A DNA stretch of 64,000 nucleotides from Entoloma clypeatum (Eukaryota > Basidiomycota > Agaricomycetes > Agaricales > Entolomataceae): the NCBI GenBank assembly GCA_963565915.1, contig OY751494.1, positions 2,604,001 through 2,668,000 of the forward strand, given 5' to 3'. The position numbers were made by a program, and so were the translations under genes. Of the stretch, positions 34,710 to 46,058 are shown one piece after another; positions within the stretch are counted from its first letter, which is position 1; each line of letters begins with the position of its first letter. The notes under the pieces are model-generated. The model made no database searches. It saw only the letters and a list, made by a program, of their open reading frames with translations, and was not told where the DNA came from.

Positions 34710-35153
34710 TGTAAGGGCAACCACTTTGCACTTTCCCTTTCCGTTCATTTCCACCATCTCCGACGCCCTCCGACGCCCTCCGACGCCCTCCGATCGTATC
34801 TGTTGCCTCTGATATCTTATTCACCTCTCTGCACCTCTCCACATCCGACGACTCCGCGCCCCTCCGCTCCTCCGCACGTCGGATCGCAGGTACTATCATT
34901 CATCTCGTTTCCATTCATCCCCCATCCCTACTCCCGACCATTACTCATCATTCCTATGTCTCGTTTTATCTTTTATTTCATATCTCATTTTACTATTTAT
35001 CTCGCTAGCTTGCAGGGGAATCCTTAGAACTTTCTCTTCGGATCTCCCTTGCAAGGTGTGTGTTGTATTACTTATCAGACTGCTCAATCTAATCTTCGGA
35101 TCTCCCTTGCAAGTATCTGAGTTTGAGTCTTGGATTGTAAGGTCGCCCTTACA
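34710..35153 (+). repeat. Element 1 5' LTR
   Basis: Begins TGTAAGGGC and ends GCCCTTACA, a perfect 9 bp inverted terminal repeat. Near the start is a triple 10 bp repeat (CCGACGCCCT, about 34,758-34,790). A 20 bp word, CTTCGGATCTCCCTTGCAAG, occurs twice (about 35,036 and 35,094). Confidence 0.9.
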
Positions 35154-35314
35154 GTAGAAAGTTCTCTTCTAATTGGACCGGGTCCGATTGCATCGTTGTC
35201 ACGATTCCACGCTTTGGAGCAGCTTCGTCCGCGTCTGACTCCGATACATCTCACACCCCTTCCAGTTCTTCTAATTACCTCTCCGTAACCGGTGATTCTG
35301 CTCCGCGCATAGTA

Positions 35315-36469
35315 ATGGACGACCCCAATCGCCTTGAACAGCTCGAGCATGAGTTCCAGGAACAACGTCAAACTCTCGCTGATATCTCTACTCAACTTGA
35401 CCAACTCCTCCTCGCCTTCAACGCAATTCCTGCCCCAGCTCCGCCACCTATCCCACCTGCTCCCGCACCCGCACCTCCACCTGCTCCGCTCGCTCCGGCC
35501 AATCCGGGCGTGCGTCGAGCAAAACCCGCCAATCCGTCAGACTTCGACGGATCGCGCGCAAATGGCTGGACCTTTCTAAACTCCTGTGAATTGTTTATGG
35601 GGCTGGCTCCGGAACAGTTCGCAGACGACCACGCTAAAATTTATTGGGCCTTATCTTTCATGAAGAGTGGACGCGCAGCACGCTTTGCGGATCGCATTAT
35701 CCGACAAGAGCGGAGGACCGGTGCTCCGCCTTATCGGACTTGGGTGGACTTCCGCGCCGTCTTTACAACGGAGTTCACTCCGAAGAATGAGGAACAGGAC
35801 GCGAGACTGATCCTCGAAGGAGAATCCTATTATCAAGGTCAACGGGATGTCGAGACCTATATTGACGAGTTCAAAGACTACATTGACAAAGCAGGCTATC
35901 AGGAGGATACCAATATAGTACTCAAATTCCGCCATGGTCTCCGTTCCGACATTCAGAACGAGATCGCCACCCTGACCCACGGACGGCCTGCGGACGACAA
36001 CCCCGATGAGTGGTACTCTGCAGCACGAGTCAACGACGACAATAGAATTGCCAACAAAGCCTTCAAAGCCACTGCTCCGACCCGCACATCCGCCTTCCGC
36101 AACGTCGTCGGACCAAGAGTACCTGGCACCTCAGTATTCCCTCGCCCCTACATTCCATTCACTCCGCGTCCAGCTCTGCTCGCATCCGCAACCGCTCCGC
36201 CGACAAGGGACCCTAATGCAATGGACATTGATACTTCACGCGTCAAAGGCAAGAATGCCAATGCATGCTTCAGATGTAACAAAACGGGTCACTTCAGTCG
36301 TGAATGCCCCCTTCGCTTCGACGTCCGATTCATGACGATGGAGGAACAAGACGAGTTTATCATGGAACAACTCGTGGTCAAGGACGCGGCGGAAGGCAAC
36401 TCCGTTCCGCCCACGGAGTCTGCGGAGTCGGAGGGAGGACAGGAGGATTTTCCTCCTCACAACGAGTGA
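35315..36469 (+). CDS. gag: Gag polyprotein, element 1
   Basis: 384 residues, structural protein that packages element RNA in cytoplasmic particles. ATG 35,315 opens with an acidic coiled coil (LEQLEHEFQEQRQTLADIST, about residues 6-35), then a Pro/Ala-rich linker. The capsid-like retrotransposon gag domain (about 75-230) has WTFLNSCELFM, KIYWALSFMKSGRAARFADR and YHQ-like YYQGQRDVETYIDEFKDYI. A CCHC zinc knuckle CFRCNKTGHFSREC lies near 36,268-36,309. It ends TGA at 36,467-36,469. Pol overlaps it in the -1 frame, so ribosomal frameshifting is expected; a GGATTTTCC run (36,443-36,451) just before the stop is a possible slip site. Confidence 0.92.
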   Translation: MDDPNRLEQLEHEFQEQRQTLADISTQLDQLLLAFNAIPAPAPPPIPPAPAPAPPPAPLAPANPGVRRAKPANPSDFDGSRANGWTFLNSCELFMGLAPEQFADDHAKIYWALSFMKSGRAARFADRIIRQERRTGAPPYRTWVDFRAVFTTEFTPKNEEQDARLILEGESYYQGQRDVETYIDEFKDYIDKAGYQEDTNIVLKFRHGLRSDIQNEIATLTHGRPADDNPDEWYSAARVNDDNRIANKAFKATAPTRTSAFRNVVGPRVPGTSVFPRPYIPFTPRPALLASATAPPTRDPNAMDIDTSRVKGKNANACFRCNKTGHFSRECPLRFDVRFMTMEEQDEFIMEQLVVKDAAEGNSVPPTESAESEGGQEDFPPHNE

Positions 36470-39400
36470 ACAGTGCGCCCTCGTTGTCTACTAAAAATCG
36501 TTATGCTGCCTTATTTATGGAACAATATGATCCTATACCCTCCATCTCTAAGCCTGCAAACGATCCTATAGTCGCACCCAACTCCGCAAACCCTATCCGC
36601 ATCCGCTTCTCTAAGTGGGAGCGGCGGCTTCCAAAACAATATGTTCTCGCCGCAGCCGCTCGCTCCGACAATTCCCTCGAACTAGACATAGTTCTCGAAA
36701 CTACCGACACTAAAGACATACTATCACAAAAGGCCTTACTCGACAGTGGGGCAACAGGATCGTTTATTGAACGTACTCTGGTCGAGAAACACCGACTCTC
36801 TACTCGAAAACTACAACGCGCAATTCCGGTATACAACATCGACGGAACTCCGAATGAGGCCGGAGCAATAACGGAGGTGTTGGACGTAGTGCTCCGCTAT
36901 CGGGATCACTCGGAACGGACCCAGCTTGCAGTCACAAGTTTGGGAAAACAAGAAATCGTGTTAGGCTTCACTTGGCTCAAAGAACACAACCCCGAGGTAG
37001 ATTGGACTTCAGGGGAAGTGAAGATGAGCCGGTGTCCTGCACGATGTCGGACATGCCAACAGGAGGCAGCCCAAGAGTGGAAGGAGCGGAAGTTCGAACA
37101 AGTCCGCATCCGAGCCTGTCGGATGGGTTCCACTCCGACGTCCGGTCTAGAGGAGGAGGCTCCACGCGGCCCATGGGTGGAGGATGTCACAGAAGGAGAA
37201 GAAACGGAGGAGTTAGCGGAAGACGATGAGGAAGAGGATGAGTTTGAGGAGGGAGACCGCCTTTTTGTCGGAACAGTACCTGCGGAGGCGGAGTTCATCC
37301 GCGCTTCATCCAATATCTCGCAACGTCTATTGGAGGCCTTCCTCAGTAACCAGAAACCCAAATCTTTCCGCGATTCCGTACCAGACCACTTGTTTGATTT
37401 CGAAGACGTATTCTCAAAGACCTCTTTCGACACCTTACCGGAAGAGCGGACGTGGGACCACGCCATTGAACTTGTTCCGGACGCCTCTCCGGCGGGTTGT
37501 AAGGTATATCCGCTCGCCCCGAACGAACAGAAAGAACTCGACGCGTTTTTGGAGGAAAACCTTGCAACTGGTCGGATCCGCCCTTCCAAGTCTCCGATGG
37601 CATCTCCGGTGTTCTATATCAAGAAAAAGGATGGCTCCCTTCGTCTTGTACAAGACTACCGGTCACTCAATTCCAAAACTATCAAAAACAAGTATCCGCT
37701 TCCGCTCATATCCGAACTGATCAATAAACTTCAACGCGCTCAATACTTCACCAAACTCGACATCCGCTGGGGTTACAACAATGTACGGATAAAGCCCGGA
37801 GACGAGTGGAAGGCCGCTTTTCGGACCAATCGCGGACTCTATGAACCATTGGTGATGTTCTTCGGCCTCACTAATAGTCCATCCACATTCCAGACTATGA
37901 TGAACGAGATCTTTCAGGACCTTATCACTGAAGGTGTAGTTTGTGTTTACCTTGACGATATACTCATCTTCACGGAGACCCTTGCGGAACATCGGAGGGT
38001 CACACGGATTGTACTGGAACGACTTCGCGAACACAAACTCTATCTAAAACCAGAGAAATGCGAGTTTGAGCAAACGCGCATTGAATACTTAGGCCTTATT
38101 ATTGAACAAGGACGCGTAGAGATGGATCCGGTGAAAGTAGCGGGGGTCGCGGAGTGGCCTGCTCCGACAAACGTCCGAGAAGTACAGTCCTTTCTGGGGT
38201 TCACTAACTTCTATCGCCGTTTTATTGAAGGGTTTTCGGACATCGCGCGCCCTCTTTTCGAGCTCACGAAGAAGGGGCACCTCTGGTCTTGGAAGGAAGG
38301 AGAAGTGTCCGCATTTGCGGAGTTGAAGCGGAGGATTACATCCGCTCCGATCCTGGTCTTAGCTGATCATCGAAAGGAGTGGCGGGTAGAAGCGGATAGC
38401 TCGGACTTTGCAACCGGAGCAGTACTGTCCCAACCAACAGAGGACGGTAAGTGGCACCCTGTCGCATTCTATTCCAAAAGCCTCAGTCCGGTGGAACGCA
38501 ACTACGAGATCTATGACAAGGAGATGTTGGCAGTGATCCGCGCATTAGAGGAGTGGAGGCACTTCCTTGAAGGAGCGGAGAAGACAGTGGAGATTTGGAC
38601 GGACCACAAAAATCTTGAGTACTTCATGACAGCTCAAAAACTAAATCGACGACAAGCTAGATGGTCCTTATACCTCGCTCGTTTCGATTTTAAAATGCAC
38701 CATCGACCTGGAAAGTCAATGGGCAAGTCCGACGCTTTGTCCCGACGAGCGGACCACGGAGACGGATCGCGGGACAACGAAAACATCATCCTTCTTCGAC
38801 CAGAATTGTTTGCAGTGCGAGCAATGCGTGGGGTAACTGTTCAAGGGGAAGAACGCGACGTCCTCTGCCAGGTCCGACAGGGAATCCGAGAGGGGCTACT
38901 GGAGGATAGTGTGGCGGAGGTCGTCAGATCCCTTCCGACCATCGGAGCGGGGTCCGTCCGAAGTGCGGAGTGGAGGCAAGCGGAAGGTTTGCTCTACTTC
39001 AGGGATCGTATCTATGTTCCTAATAATCCCCAACTGCGTCATCGGATCCTCACACAACACCACGACACTCCGGTGGCCGGACATCCGGGACGGTGGAAAA
39101 CCTTGGAACTGGTGTCGCGCAATTACTGGTGGCCACACATGTCTCGTTTAATAGGTCAATATTGCAAGACATGCGACTCATGCCTCCGCACCAAGGTCCG
39201 ACGCACTCCGCCCTCCGGAGAGCTCAATCCACTACCGGTCCCCACGGAGCGGTGGCAAGTAACCAGTGTTGACTTCATTACTGAACTACCAGAAGCCCAC
39301 GGCTACGACGCTATCATGGTGGTAGTGGACTCAGTAGGGAAGCGGGGACACTTCATCCCGACGCACTCCGACATCTCCGCACTCGGGACTGCACGCTCCT

Positions 39401-40374
39401 ATATTCAAAACGTCTGGAAACTCCACGGACTACCGGAGGCCATTGTCTCCGACCGCGGACCACAGTTTGTCGCCAAGTTCACGCGCGAACTATATAGGCT
39501 ACTTGGCATTAAGATTGCTGCCTCAACAGCCTACCATCCGCAGTCGGACGGACAGACGGAGCGGGTCAATCAAGGATTGGAACAATATCTTCGCCTATTC
39601 GTCAATGAACGTCAAGACGATTGGGACGAATGGCTTCCGATGGCTGAATTTGCATACAACAACCATGTTCACGCATCGACACGTCAAACTCCGTTCTACA
39701 TTGACACCGGCCGCCATCCACGCATGGGATTCGAACCTCGCGAGAAGCGGACGGAAATCGAGGCGGTAGCGGATTTCAGCGAGCGGATGAAGTCCGCTCT
39801 GGAAGAGGCTCGCGCAGCACTAACAAAGGCAAAAGACGACATGGCGCGATACTACAACCAGCATCGGAGCACCACTCCGACATTCCGCCCGGGGGACAAG
39901 GTCTTTTTAGACTCATCGGACCTCAAAACCACCCGACCCACAAAAAAACTTGCACATCGGTACGTAGGCCCTTTCCCAGTGGTCCGACCTGTCGGAACAC
40001 ATGCCTACGAACTTCGCCTTCCCCCTTCCATGTCCCGCGTTCACCCAGTATTCCATGTCGTCAAACTTTCACCAGTTCCCGACGACCCTTTCCGATGCCA
40101 AGTCCGCTCTCCTCCGCCTCCGACGGTAGTGGGAGAAGAATTGGAGTATGATGTTGAAAACCTCTTGGACAGCCGACTGCATCGAGGCAAGCTTCAATTC
40201 TTGGTCAAATGGAAGGGATATGGCTACGAAGAGAATTCCTGGGAAGCAGAAGACAATGTCCACGCTCCGCGCCTAGTCCGCGACTTCTACCGACGTCATC
40301 CGGGAGCTCCGCGTCGGATCTCCGCTGCGATATTCGACTCGTTTCGCCTGACACGTCGAGACGCCGTGCCTTGA
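36304..40374 (+). CDS. pol: Pol polyprotein, element 1 (PR-RT-RNase H-IN-chromodomain)
   Basis: Open frame of 1,356 codons, -1 relative to gag; true pol residues probably begin near 36,440. Protease motif DSGATGSF lies at about codon 147. Reverse transcriptase has KLDIRWGYNNVRIKPGDEWK and the catalytic YLDD at codon 549. RNase H begins VEADSSDFATGAVLSQ (about 695) with the conserved TDHKNLEYF. Integrase has the HHCC finger (HHDTPVAGHPG, then CKTCDSC) and the triad D990, D1050 (SDRGPQF), E1086 (SDGQTERVNQ), spaced as D,D35E. A C-terminal chromodomain (about 1280-1335: LQFLVKWKGYGYEENSWEAE) assigns it to the chromoviruses, where this domain guides insertion into chromatin. No stop or frameshift is seen, so it may be active. 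Confidence 0.95.
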   Translation: MPPSLRRPIHDDGGTRRVYHGTTRGQGRGGRQLRSAHGVCGVGGRTGGFSSSQRVNSAPSLSTKNRYAALFMEQYDPIPSISKPANDPIVAPNSANPIRIRFSKWERRLPKQYVLAAAARSDNSLELDIVLETTDTKDILSQKALLDSGATGSFIERTLVEKHRLSTRKLQRAIPVYNIDGTPNEAGAITEVLDVVLRYRDHSERTQLAVTSLGKQEIVLGFTWLKEHNPEVDWTSGEVKMSRCPARCRTCQQEAAQEWKERKFEQVRIRACRMGSTPTSGLEEEAPRGPWVEDVTEGEETEELAEDDEEEDEFEEGDRLFVGTVPAEAEFIRASSNISQRLLEAFLSNQKPKSFRDSVPDHLFDFEDVFSKTSFDTLPEERTWDHAIELVPDASPAGCKVYPLAPNEQKELDAFLEENLATGRIRPSKSPMASPVFYIKKKDGSLRLVQDYRSLNSKTIKNKYPLPLISELINKLQRAQYFTKLDIRWGYNNVRIKPGDEWKAAFRTNRGLYEPLVMFFGLTNSPSTFQTMMNEIFQDLITEGVVCVYLDDILIFTETLAEHRRVTRIVLERLREHKLYLKPEKCEFEQTRIEYLGLIIEQGRVEMDPVKVAGVAEWPAPTNVREVQSFLGFTNFYRRFIEGFSDIARPLFELTKKGHLWSWKEGEVSAFAELKRRITSAPILVLADHRKEWRVEADSSDFATGAVLSQPTEDGKWHPVAFYSKSLSPVERNYEIYDKEMLAVIRALEEWRHFLEGAEKTVEIWTDHKNLEYFMTAQKLNRRQARWSLYLARFDFKMHHRPGKSMGKSDALSRRADHGDGSRDNENIILLRPELFAVRAMRGVTVQGEERDVLCQVRQGIREGLLEDSVAEVVRSLPTIGAGSVRSAEWRQAEGLLYFRDRIYVPNNPQLRHRILTQHHDTPVAGHPGRWKTLELVSRNYWWPHMSRLIGQYCKTCDSCLRTKVRRTPPSGELNPLPVPTERWQVTSVDFITELPEAHGYDAIMVVVDSVGKRGHFIPTHSDISALGTARSYIQNVWKLHGLPEAIVSDRGPQFVAKFTRELYRLLGIKIAASTAYHPQSDGQTERVNQGLEQYLRLFVNERQDDWDEWLPMAEFAYNNHVHASTRQTPFYIDTGRHPRMGFEPREKRTEIEAVADFSERMKSALEEARAALTKAKDDMARYYNQHRSTTPTFRPGDKVFLDSSDLKTTRPTKKLAHRYVGPFPVVRPVGTHAYELRLPPSMSRVHPVFHVVKLSPVPDDPFRCQVRSPPPPTVVGEELEYDVENLLDSRLHRGKLQFLVKWKGYGYEENSWEAEDNVHAPRLVRDFYRRHPGAPRRISAAIFDSFRLTRRDAVP

Positions 40375-40385
40375 AGGGGGGGTGA

Positions 40386-40829
40386 TGTAAGGGCAACCAC
40401 TTTGCACTTTCCCTTTCCGTTCATTTCCACCATCTCCGACGCCCTCCGACGCCCTCCGACGCCCTCCGATCGTATCTGTTGCCTCTGATATCTTATTCAC
40501 CTCTCTGCACCTCTCCACATCCGACGACTCCGCGCCCCTCCGCTCCTCCGCACGTCGGATCGCAGGTACTATCATTCATCTCGTTTCCATTCATCCCCCA
40601 TCCCTACTCCCGACCATTACTCATCATTCCTATGTCTCGTTTTATCTTTTATTTCATATCTCATTTTACTATTTATCTCGCTAGCTTGCAGGGGAATCCT
40701 TAGAACTTTCTCTTCGGATCTCCCTTGCAAGGTGTGTGTTGTATTACTTATCAGACTGCTCAATCTAATCTTCGGATCTCCCTTGCAAGTATCTGAGTTT
40801 GAGTCTTGGATTGTAAGGTCGCCCTTACA
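40386..40829 (+). repeat. Shared LTR: 3' LTR of element 1 and 5' LTR of element 2
   Basis: 444 bp, apparently identical to 34,710-35,153, and followed by the same leader (GTAGAAAGTTCTCTTC) as element 1. It differs clearly from the 5' LTR of the inverted sister of element 2 (61,986-62,405, 420 bp). It therefore came from element 1, and element 2's own 5' LTR was replaced. Confidence 0.88.
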
Positions 40830-40990
40830 GTAGAAAGTTCTCTTCTAATTGGACCGGGTCCGATTGCATCGTTGTCACGATTCCACGCTTTGGAGCAGCT
40901 TTGTCCGCGTCTGACTCCGATACATCTCACACCCCTTCCAGTTCTTCTAATTACCTCTCCATAACTGGTGATTCTGCTCAGCGCATAGTA

Positions 40991-42145
40991 ATGGATGACC
41001 CCAATCGCCTTGAACAGCTCGAGCACGAGTTCCAGGAACAACGTCAAACTCTCGCTGATATCTCGACTCAACTTGACCAACTCCTCCTTGCCTTCAACGC
41101 AATTCCTGCCCCAGCTCTGCCACCTATCCCACCTGCTCCCGCACCCACTATTATACCCGCTCTGCTCGCTCCGGCCAATCCGGGCATGCGTTGAGCAAAA
41201 CCTGCCAGTCCGTTGGACTTCGATGGATCATGTGCAAATGGCTGGACCTTTCTAAACTCCTGTGAATTGTTTATGGGGCTGGCTCCGGAACAGTTCACAG
41301 ATGACCACGCTAAAATTTATTGGGCCTTATCTTTCATGAAGAGTGGACGCGCAGCACGCTTTGTGGATTGCATTATCCGACAGGAGCGGAGGACCGGTGC
41401 TCCGCCTTATCGGACTTGGGTGGACTTCCATGCAGTCTTTACAGCGGAGTTCACTCCGAAGAATGAGTAACAGGACGCAAGACTGATCCTCAAAGGAGAA
41501 TCCTATTATCAAGGTCAACGGGATGTCGAGACCTATATTGACAAGTTCAAAGACTACATTGACAAAGCGGGCTATCAGGAGGATACCAACATCATACTCA
41601 AATTCTGCCATGGTCTCTGTTCCGACATTCAGAACGAGATTGCCACCCTGACCCACGGACAGCCTGTGGATGACAACCCCGATGAGTGGTACTCTGCAGC
41701 ACGAGTCAATGACGACAATAGGATTGCCAACAAAGCCTTCAAAGCCACTGCTCCAACCCGCACCTCCGCCTTCCGCAACGTTGTCGGACCAAGAGTACCT
41801 GGCACCTCAGTATTCCCTCGCCCCTACATTCCATTCACTCCACGTACAGCTCCGCTCGCATCCGCACCCGCTCCGCCGACAAGGGACCCTAATGCAATGG
41901 ACATTGATACTTCACGCGTCAAAGGCAAGAATGCCAATGCATGCTTCAGATGTAACAAAATGGGTCACTTTAGTCGTGAATGCCCCCTTCGCTTCAATGT
42001 TCGCTTCATGACAACGGAGGAGCAGGACGAGTTTGTTATGGAACAACTCGTGGTCAAGGACGCAGCGGAAGGCAACTCCGTTCTGCCCACGGAGTCTGCG
42101 GAGTCGGAGGAAGGACAGGAGGATTTTCCTCCCCACAGCGAGTGA
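40991..42145 (+). pseudogene. gag: gag, element 2, broken
   Basis: Collinear with element 1 gag. TGA at 41,192-41,194 (CGA in element 1) and TAA at 41,468-41,470 (GAA in element 1) cut the frame early. The zinc knuckle CFRCNKMGHFSREC survives near 41,944. The normal stop is kept at 42,143-42,145. Confidence 0.9.
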
Positions 42146-45100
42146 ACAGTGCGCCCTCGTTGTCTGCTAAAAATTGTTATGCTGCCTTATTTATGGAACA
42201 ATATGATCCTATACCCTCCATCTCTAAGCCTGCAAACGATCCCATAGTCGCACCCAACTCCGCAAATCCCATCCGCCTTCGCCTCTCTAAATGGGAGCGT
42301 CGGCTTCCAAAACAATATGTCCTCGCCTCAGCTCACTCTGACAATTCTATTGAACTAGACATAGTTCTTGAAACTACCGACACCAAAGACACACTATCAC
42401 AAAAGGCCTTACTCGACAGTGGGGCAACAGGGTCGTTTATTGAACGCACTCTGGTCGAGAAACATTGACTCTCTACTCAAAAACTACAACACGCAATTCT
42501 GGTATACAACATTGACGGAACTCCAAATGAGGCCGGAGTAATAACGGAGGTGTTGGATGTAGTGCTCCGCTATCGGGATCACTCGGAACGGACCCAGCTT
42601 GCAGTCACAAGTTTGGGAAAACAAGAAATTGTGTTAGGCTTCACTTGGCTCAAAGAACACAACCCCAAGGTAGATTGGACTTCAGGGGAAGTGAAGATGA
42701 GCCGGTGTCCTGCACGATGTCGGACATGCCACCAGGAGGCAGCCCAAGAGTGGAAGGAGCGGAAGTTTGAACAAGTCCGCATCCGAGCCTGTCGGATGGG
42801 TTCCACTCTGACATCCAGTCTAGAAGAGGAGGCTCCATGTGGCCCATGGGTGGAGGATGTCACAGAAGGAGAGGAAGCGGAGGAGTTAGCAGAAGACACT
42901 GAGGAAGAGGATGAGTTTGAGGAGGGAGATCGCCTTTTTGTCAGAACAGTACCCACGGAGGCGGAGTTCATCTGTGCTTCATCCAATATCTCGCAATGTC
43001 TATCGGAGGCCTTCCTCAGTAACCAAAAACCTAAATCTTTCCGGGACTCTGTACCAGACCACTTGTTTGACTTTGAAGATGTATTCTCAAAGACCTCTTT
43101 CGACACCTTACCGGAAGAGCAGACTTGGGACCATGCCATTGAACTTGTTCCGGACGCCTCTCCGGCGGGTTGTAAGGTATATCTGCTTGCTCCGAACAAA
43201 CAGAAGGAACTCAACGTGTTTTTGGAGGAAAACCTTGCAACTGGTCGGATCCGCCCTTCCAAGTCTCCGATGGCATCTCCGGTATTCTACATCAAGAAGA
43301 AGGATGGCTCCCTTTGTCTTGTACAAGACTACCGGTCACTCAATTCCAAAACTATCAAAAACAAGTATCCGCTTCTGCTCATATCCGAACTGATCAATAA
43401 ACTTCAACGCGCCCAATACTTCACCAAGCTCGACATCCGCTGGGGCTACAACAATGTGCGGATAAAACCTGGAGACGAGTGGAAGGCCGCTTTTCAGACC
43501 AATCATAGACTCTATGAACCATTGGTGATGTTCTTCGGCCTCACTAATAGTCCATCCACATTCCAGACTATGATGAACGAGATCTTTCAGGACCTTATCA
43601 CTGAAGGTGTAGTCTGTGTTTACCTCGACGATATACTCATCTTCACGGAGACCCTTGCGGAGCATCGGAGAGTCACACAGATCATACTGGAACGACTTCG
43701 CGAACACAAACTCTATCTAAAACTAGAGAAATGCGAGTTTGAACAAACACACATTGAATACCTAGGCCTTATTATTGAACAAGGACACGTAGAGATGAAT
43801 CCGGTGAAGGTAGCGGGGGTCGTGGAGTGGCCTGCTCCGACAAATGTCCGAGAAGTACAGTCCTTTCTGGGATTCACTAACTTCTATTGCCATTTTATTG
43901 AAGGGTTTTCAGACATTGCGCGCCCTCTTTTCGAGCTCACGAAGAAAGGGCACCTCTGGTCTTGGAGGGAGAGAGAAGTGTCCGCATTTGCGGAGTTGAA
44001 GCGGAGGATTACATCCGCTCCGATCCTGGTCTTAGCTGATCATGGAAAGGAGTGGCGGATAGAAGCAGATAGCTTGGACTTTGCAACCAGAGCAGTACTG
44101 TCCCAACCAACAGAGGACGGTAAGTGGCACCCTGTCGCATTCTATTCCAAAAGCCTAAGTCCGGTGGAATGCAACTACAAGATCTATGACAAGGAGATGT
44201 TGGCGGTGGTCCATGCATTGGAGGAGTGGAGGCACTTCCTTGAAGGAGCGGAGAAGACAGTGGAGATTTGGACGGACCACAAAAATCTTGAGTATTTCAT
44301 GACAGCTCAAAAACTAAATCGATGACAGGCTAGATGGTCCTTATACCTCGCTTGTTTCGATTTCAAAATGCACCATCAACCTGGCAAGTCAATGGGCAAG
44401 TCCGACACTTTGTCCCGACAAGCGGACCACGGAGACAGATCGTGGGACAACGAAAACATCATCCTTCTTCAACCAGAATTGTTTGCAGTGCGAGCAATGC
44501 ATGGGGTAACTGTTCAAGGGGAAGAACATGACGTCCTCTGCCAGGTCTGACAGGGAATCCGAGAGGGGTTACTGGAGGATAGTGTGGCGGAGGTTGTCAA
44601 ATCCCTTCCGACCGTCGGAGCGGGGTCCGTCCGTAGTGCGGAGTGGAGGCAAGCGGAAGGTTTGCTCTACTTCAGGGATCATATCTATGTTCCTAACAAT
44701 CCCCAACTGCATCATCAGATCCTCACACAACACCATGACACTCCGGTGGCCAGACATCCTGGACAGTGGAAAACCTTGGAACTGGTGTCGCGCAATTACT
44801 GGTGGCCACACATGTCTCGTTCAATAGGTCAATATTGCAAGACATGCGACCCATGCCTCCACACCAAGGTCTGACGCACTCCGCCCTCCAGAGAGCTCAA
44901 TCCGCTACCGGTCCCCACAGAGCAATGGCAAGTAACCAGTGTTGACTTCATTACTGAACTACCAGAAGCCCACGGCTACGACGCTATCATGGTCATAGTG
45001 GACTCAGTAGGGAAGCGGGGACACTTCATCCCGATGCACTCCGACATCTCCGCACTCGGGACTGCATGCTCCTATGTTCAAAATGTCTGGAAACTCCACT

Positions 45101-46047
45101 GACTACCGGAGGCCATTGTCTCCGACCAAGGACCACAGTTTGTTGCCAAGTTCATGCGTGAACTATACAGGCTGCTTAGCATTAAGGTTGCTGCCTCAAC
45201 AGCCTACCATCCGCAGTCGGACGGACAGATGGAGCGGGTCAATCAAGGATTGGAACAATACCTTCGCCTATTCGTCAATGAATGTCAAGACGATTGGGAC
45301 GAATGGCTTCCGATGGCTGAATTTGCATACAACAACCATGTTCATGCATCGACACATCAAACTCCGTTCTACATTGACACCGGCCGCCATCCGTGCATGG
45401 GATTTGAACCTCGTGAGAAGCGGACAGAGATTGAGGCGGTAGCGGATTTCAGCGAGTGGATGAAGTCCACTCTAGAGGAGGCTCGCGCAGCACTGACAAA
45501 GGCAAAAGACGACATGGCGCGATACTACAACCAGCATCGGAGCACCACTTCGACATTCCACCCGGGGGACAAGGTCTTTTTAGACTCATCAGACCTCAAA
45601 ACCACCTGACCCACAAAAAAACTTGCACATCGATACGTAGGCCCTTTCCCAGTGGTCCGACCTGTTGGAACACATGCCTACGAACTTCGCCTTCCCCCTT
45701 CCATGTCCCGCGTTCACCCAGTATTCCATGTTGTCAAACTTTCACTAGTTCCCGATGACCCTTTCCAACGCCAAGTCCGCTCTCCTCTGCCTCCGACGGT
45801 AGTCGGAGAAGAATTGGAGTACGATGTTGAAAACCTCTTGGACAGCCGACTGCATCAAGGCAAGCTTCAATTCTTGGTCAAATGGAAGGGATATGGCTAT
45901 GAAGAGAATTCCTGGGAAGCAGAAGACAATGTCCACGCTCCGCGCCTAGTCCGCAACTTCTACCGACGTCATCTGGGAGCTCCGCGGCGGATCGCCGCCG
46001 CGATATTTGACTCATTTTGCCTGACACATCAAGATGCTGTGCCTTGA
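42119..46047 (+). pseudogene. pol: pol, element 2, broken by six stops
   Basis: Same domain order as element 1. Protease DSGATGSF, RT YLDD (43,621 on) and chromodomain (LQFLVKWKGYGYEENSWEAE) are still readable. Stops at 42,466, 44,323, 44,548, 44,872 and 45,607 are TGA where element 1 has CGA; 45,100 is TGA where element 1 has GGA. Beyond stops there are many Arg-to-Cys, Arg-to-His and Gly-to-Arg changes, as expected from CpG transitions on both strands. The longest surviving open stretch is 591 codons (42,550-44,325). Confidence 0.92.
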
Positions 46048-46058
46048 AGGGGGGGTGA

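Larger units (their letters stand above)
34710..40829 (+). mobile_element. Ty3/Gypsy chromovirus, element 1, structurally intact
   Basis: Complete LTR retrotransposon: 5' LTR 34,710-35,153, gag, pol with chromodomain, 3' LTR 40,386-40,829. Both LTRs are 444 bp and I find no difference between them by eye, which points to a very recent insertion. Gag and pol are open from end to end. The 3' LTR doubles as the 5' LTR of element 2. A GGGGGG-rich polypurine tract (GAAGGGGGGGTGA, 40,372-40,384) sits just before the 3' LTR. Confidence 0.95.

Noticed and set aside
36906..37589. 227-codon antisense frame in pol, repeated in elements 2 and 5
   Set aside because: Ser-rich mirror of the acidic pol linker; conserved only because pol is.
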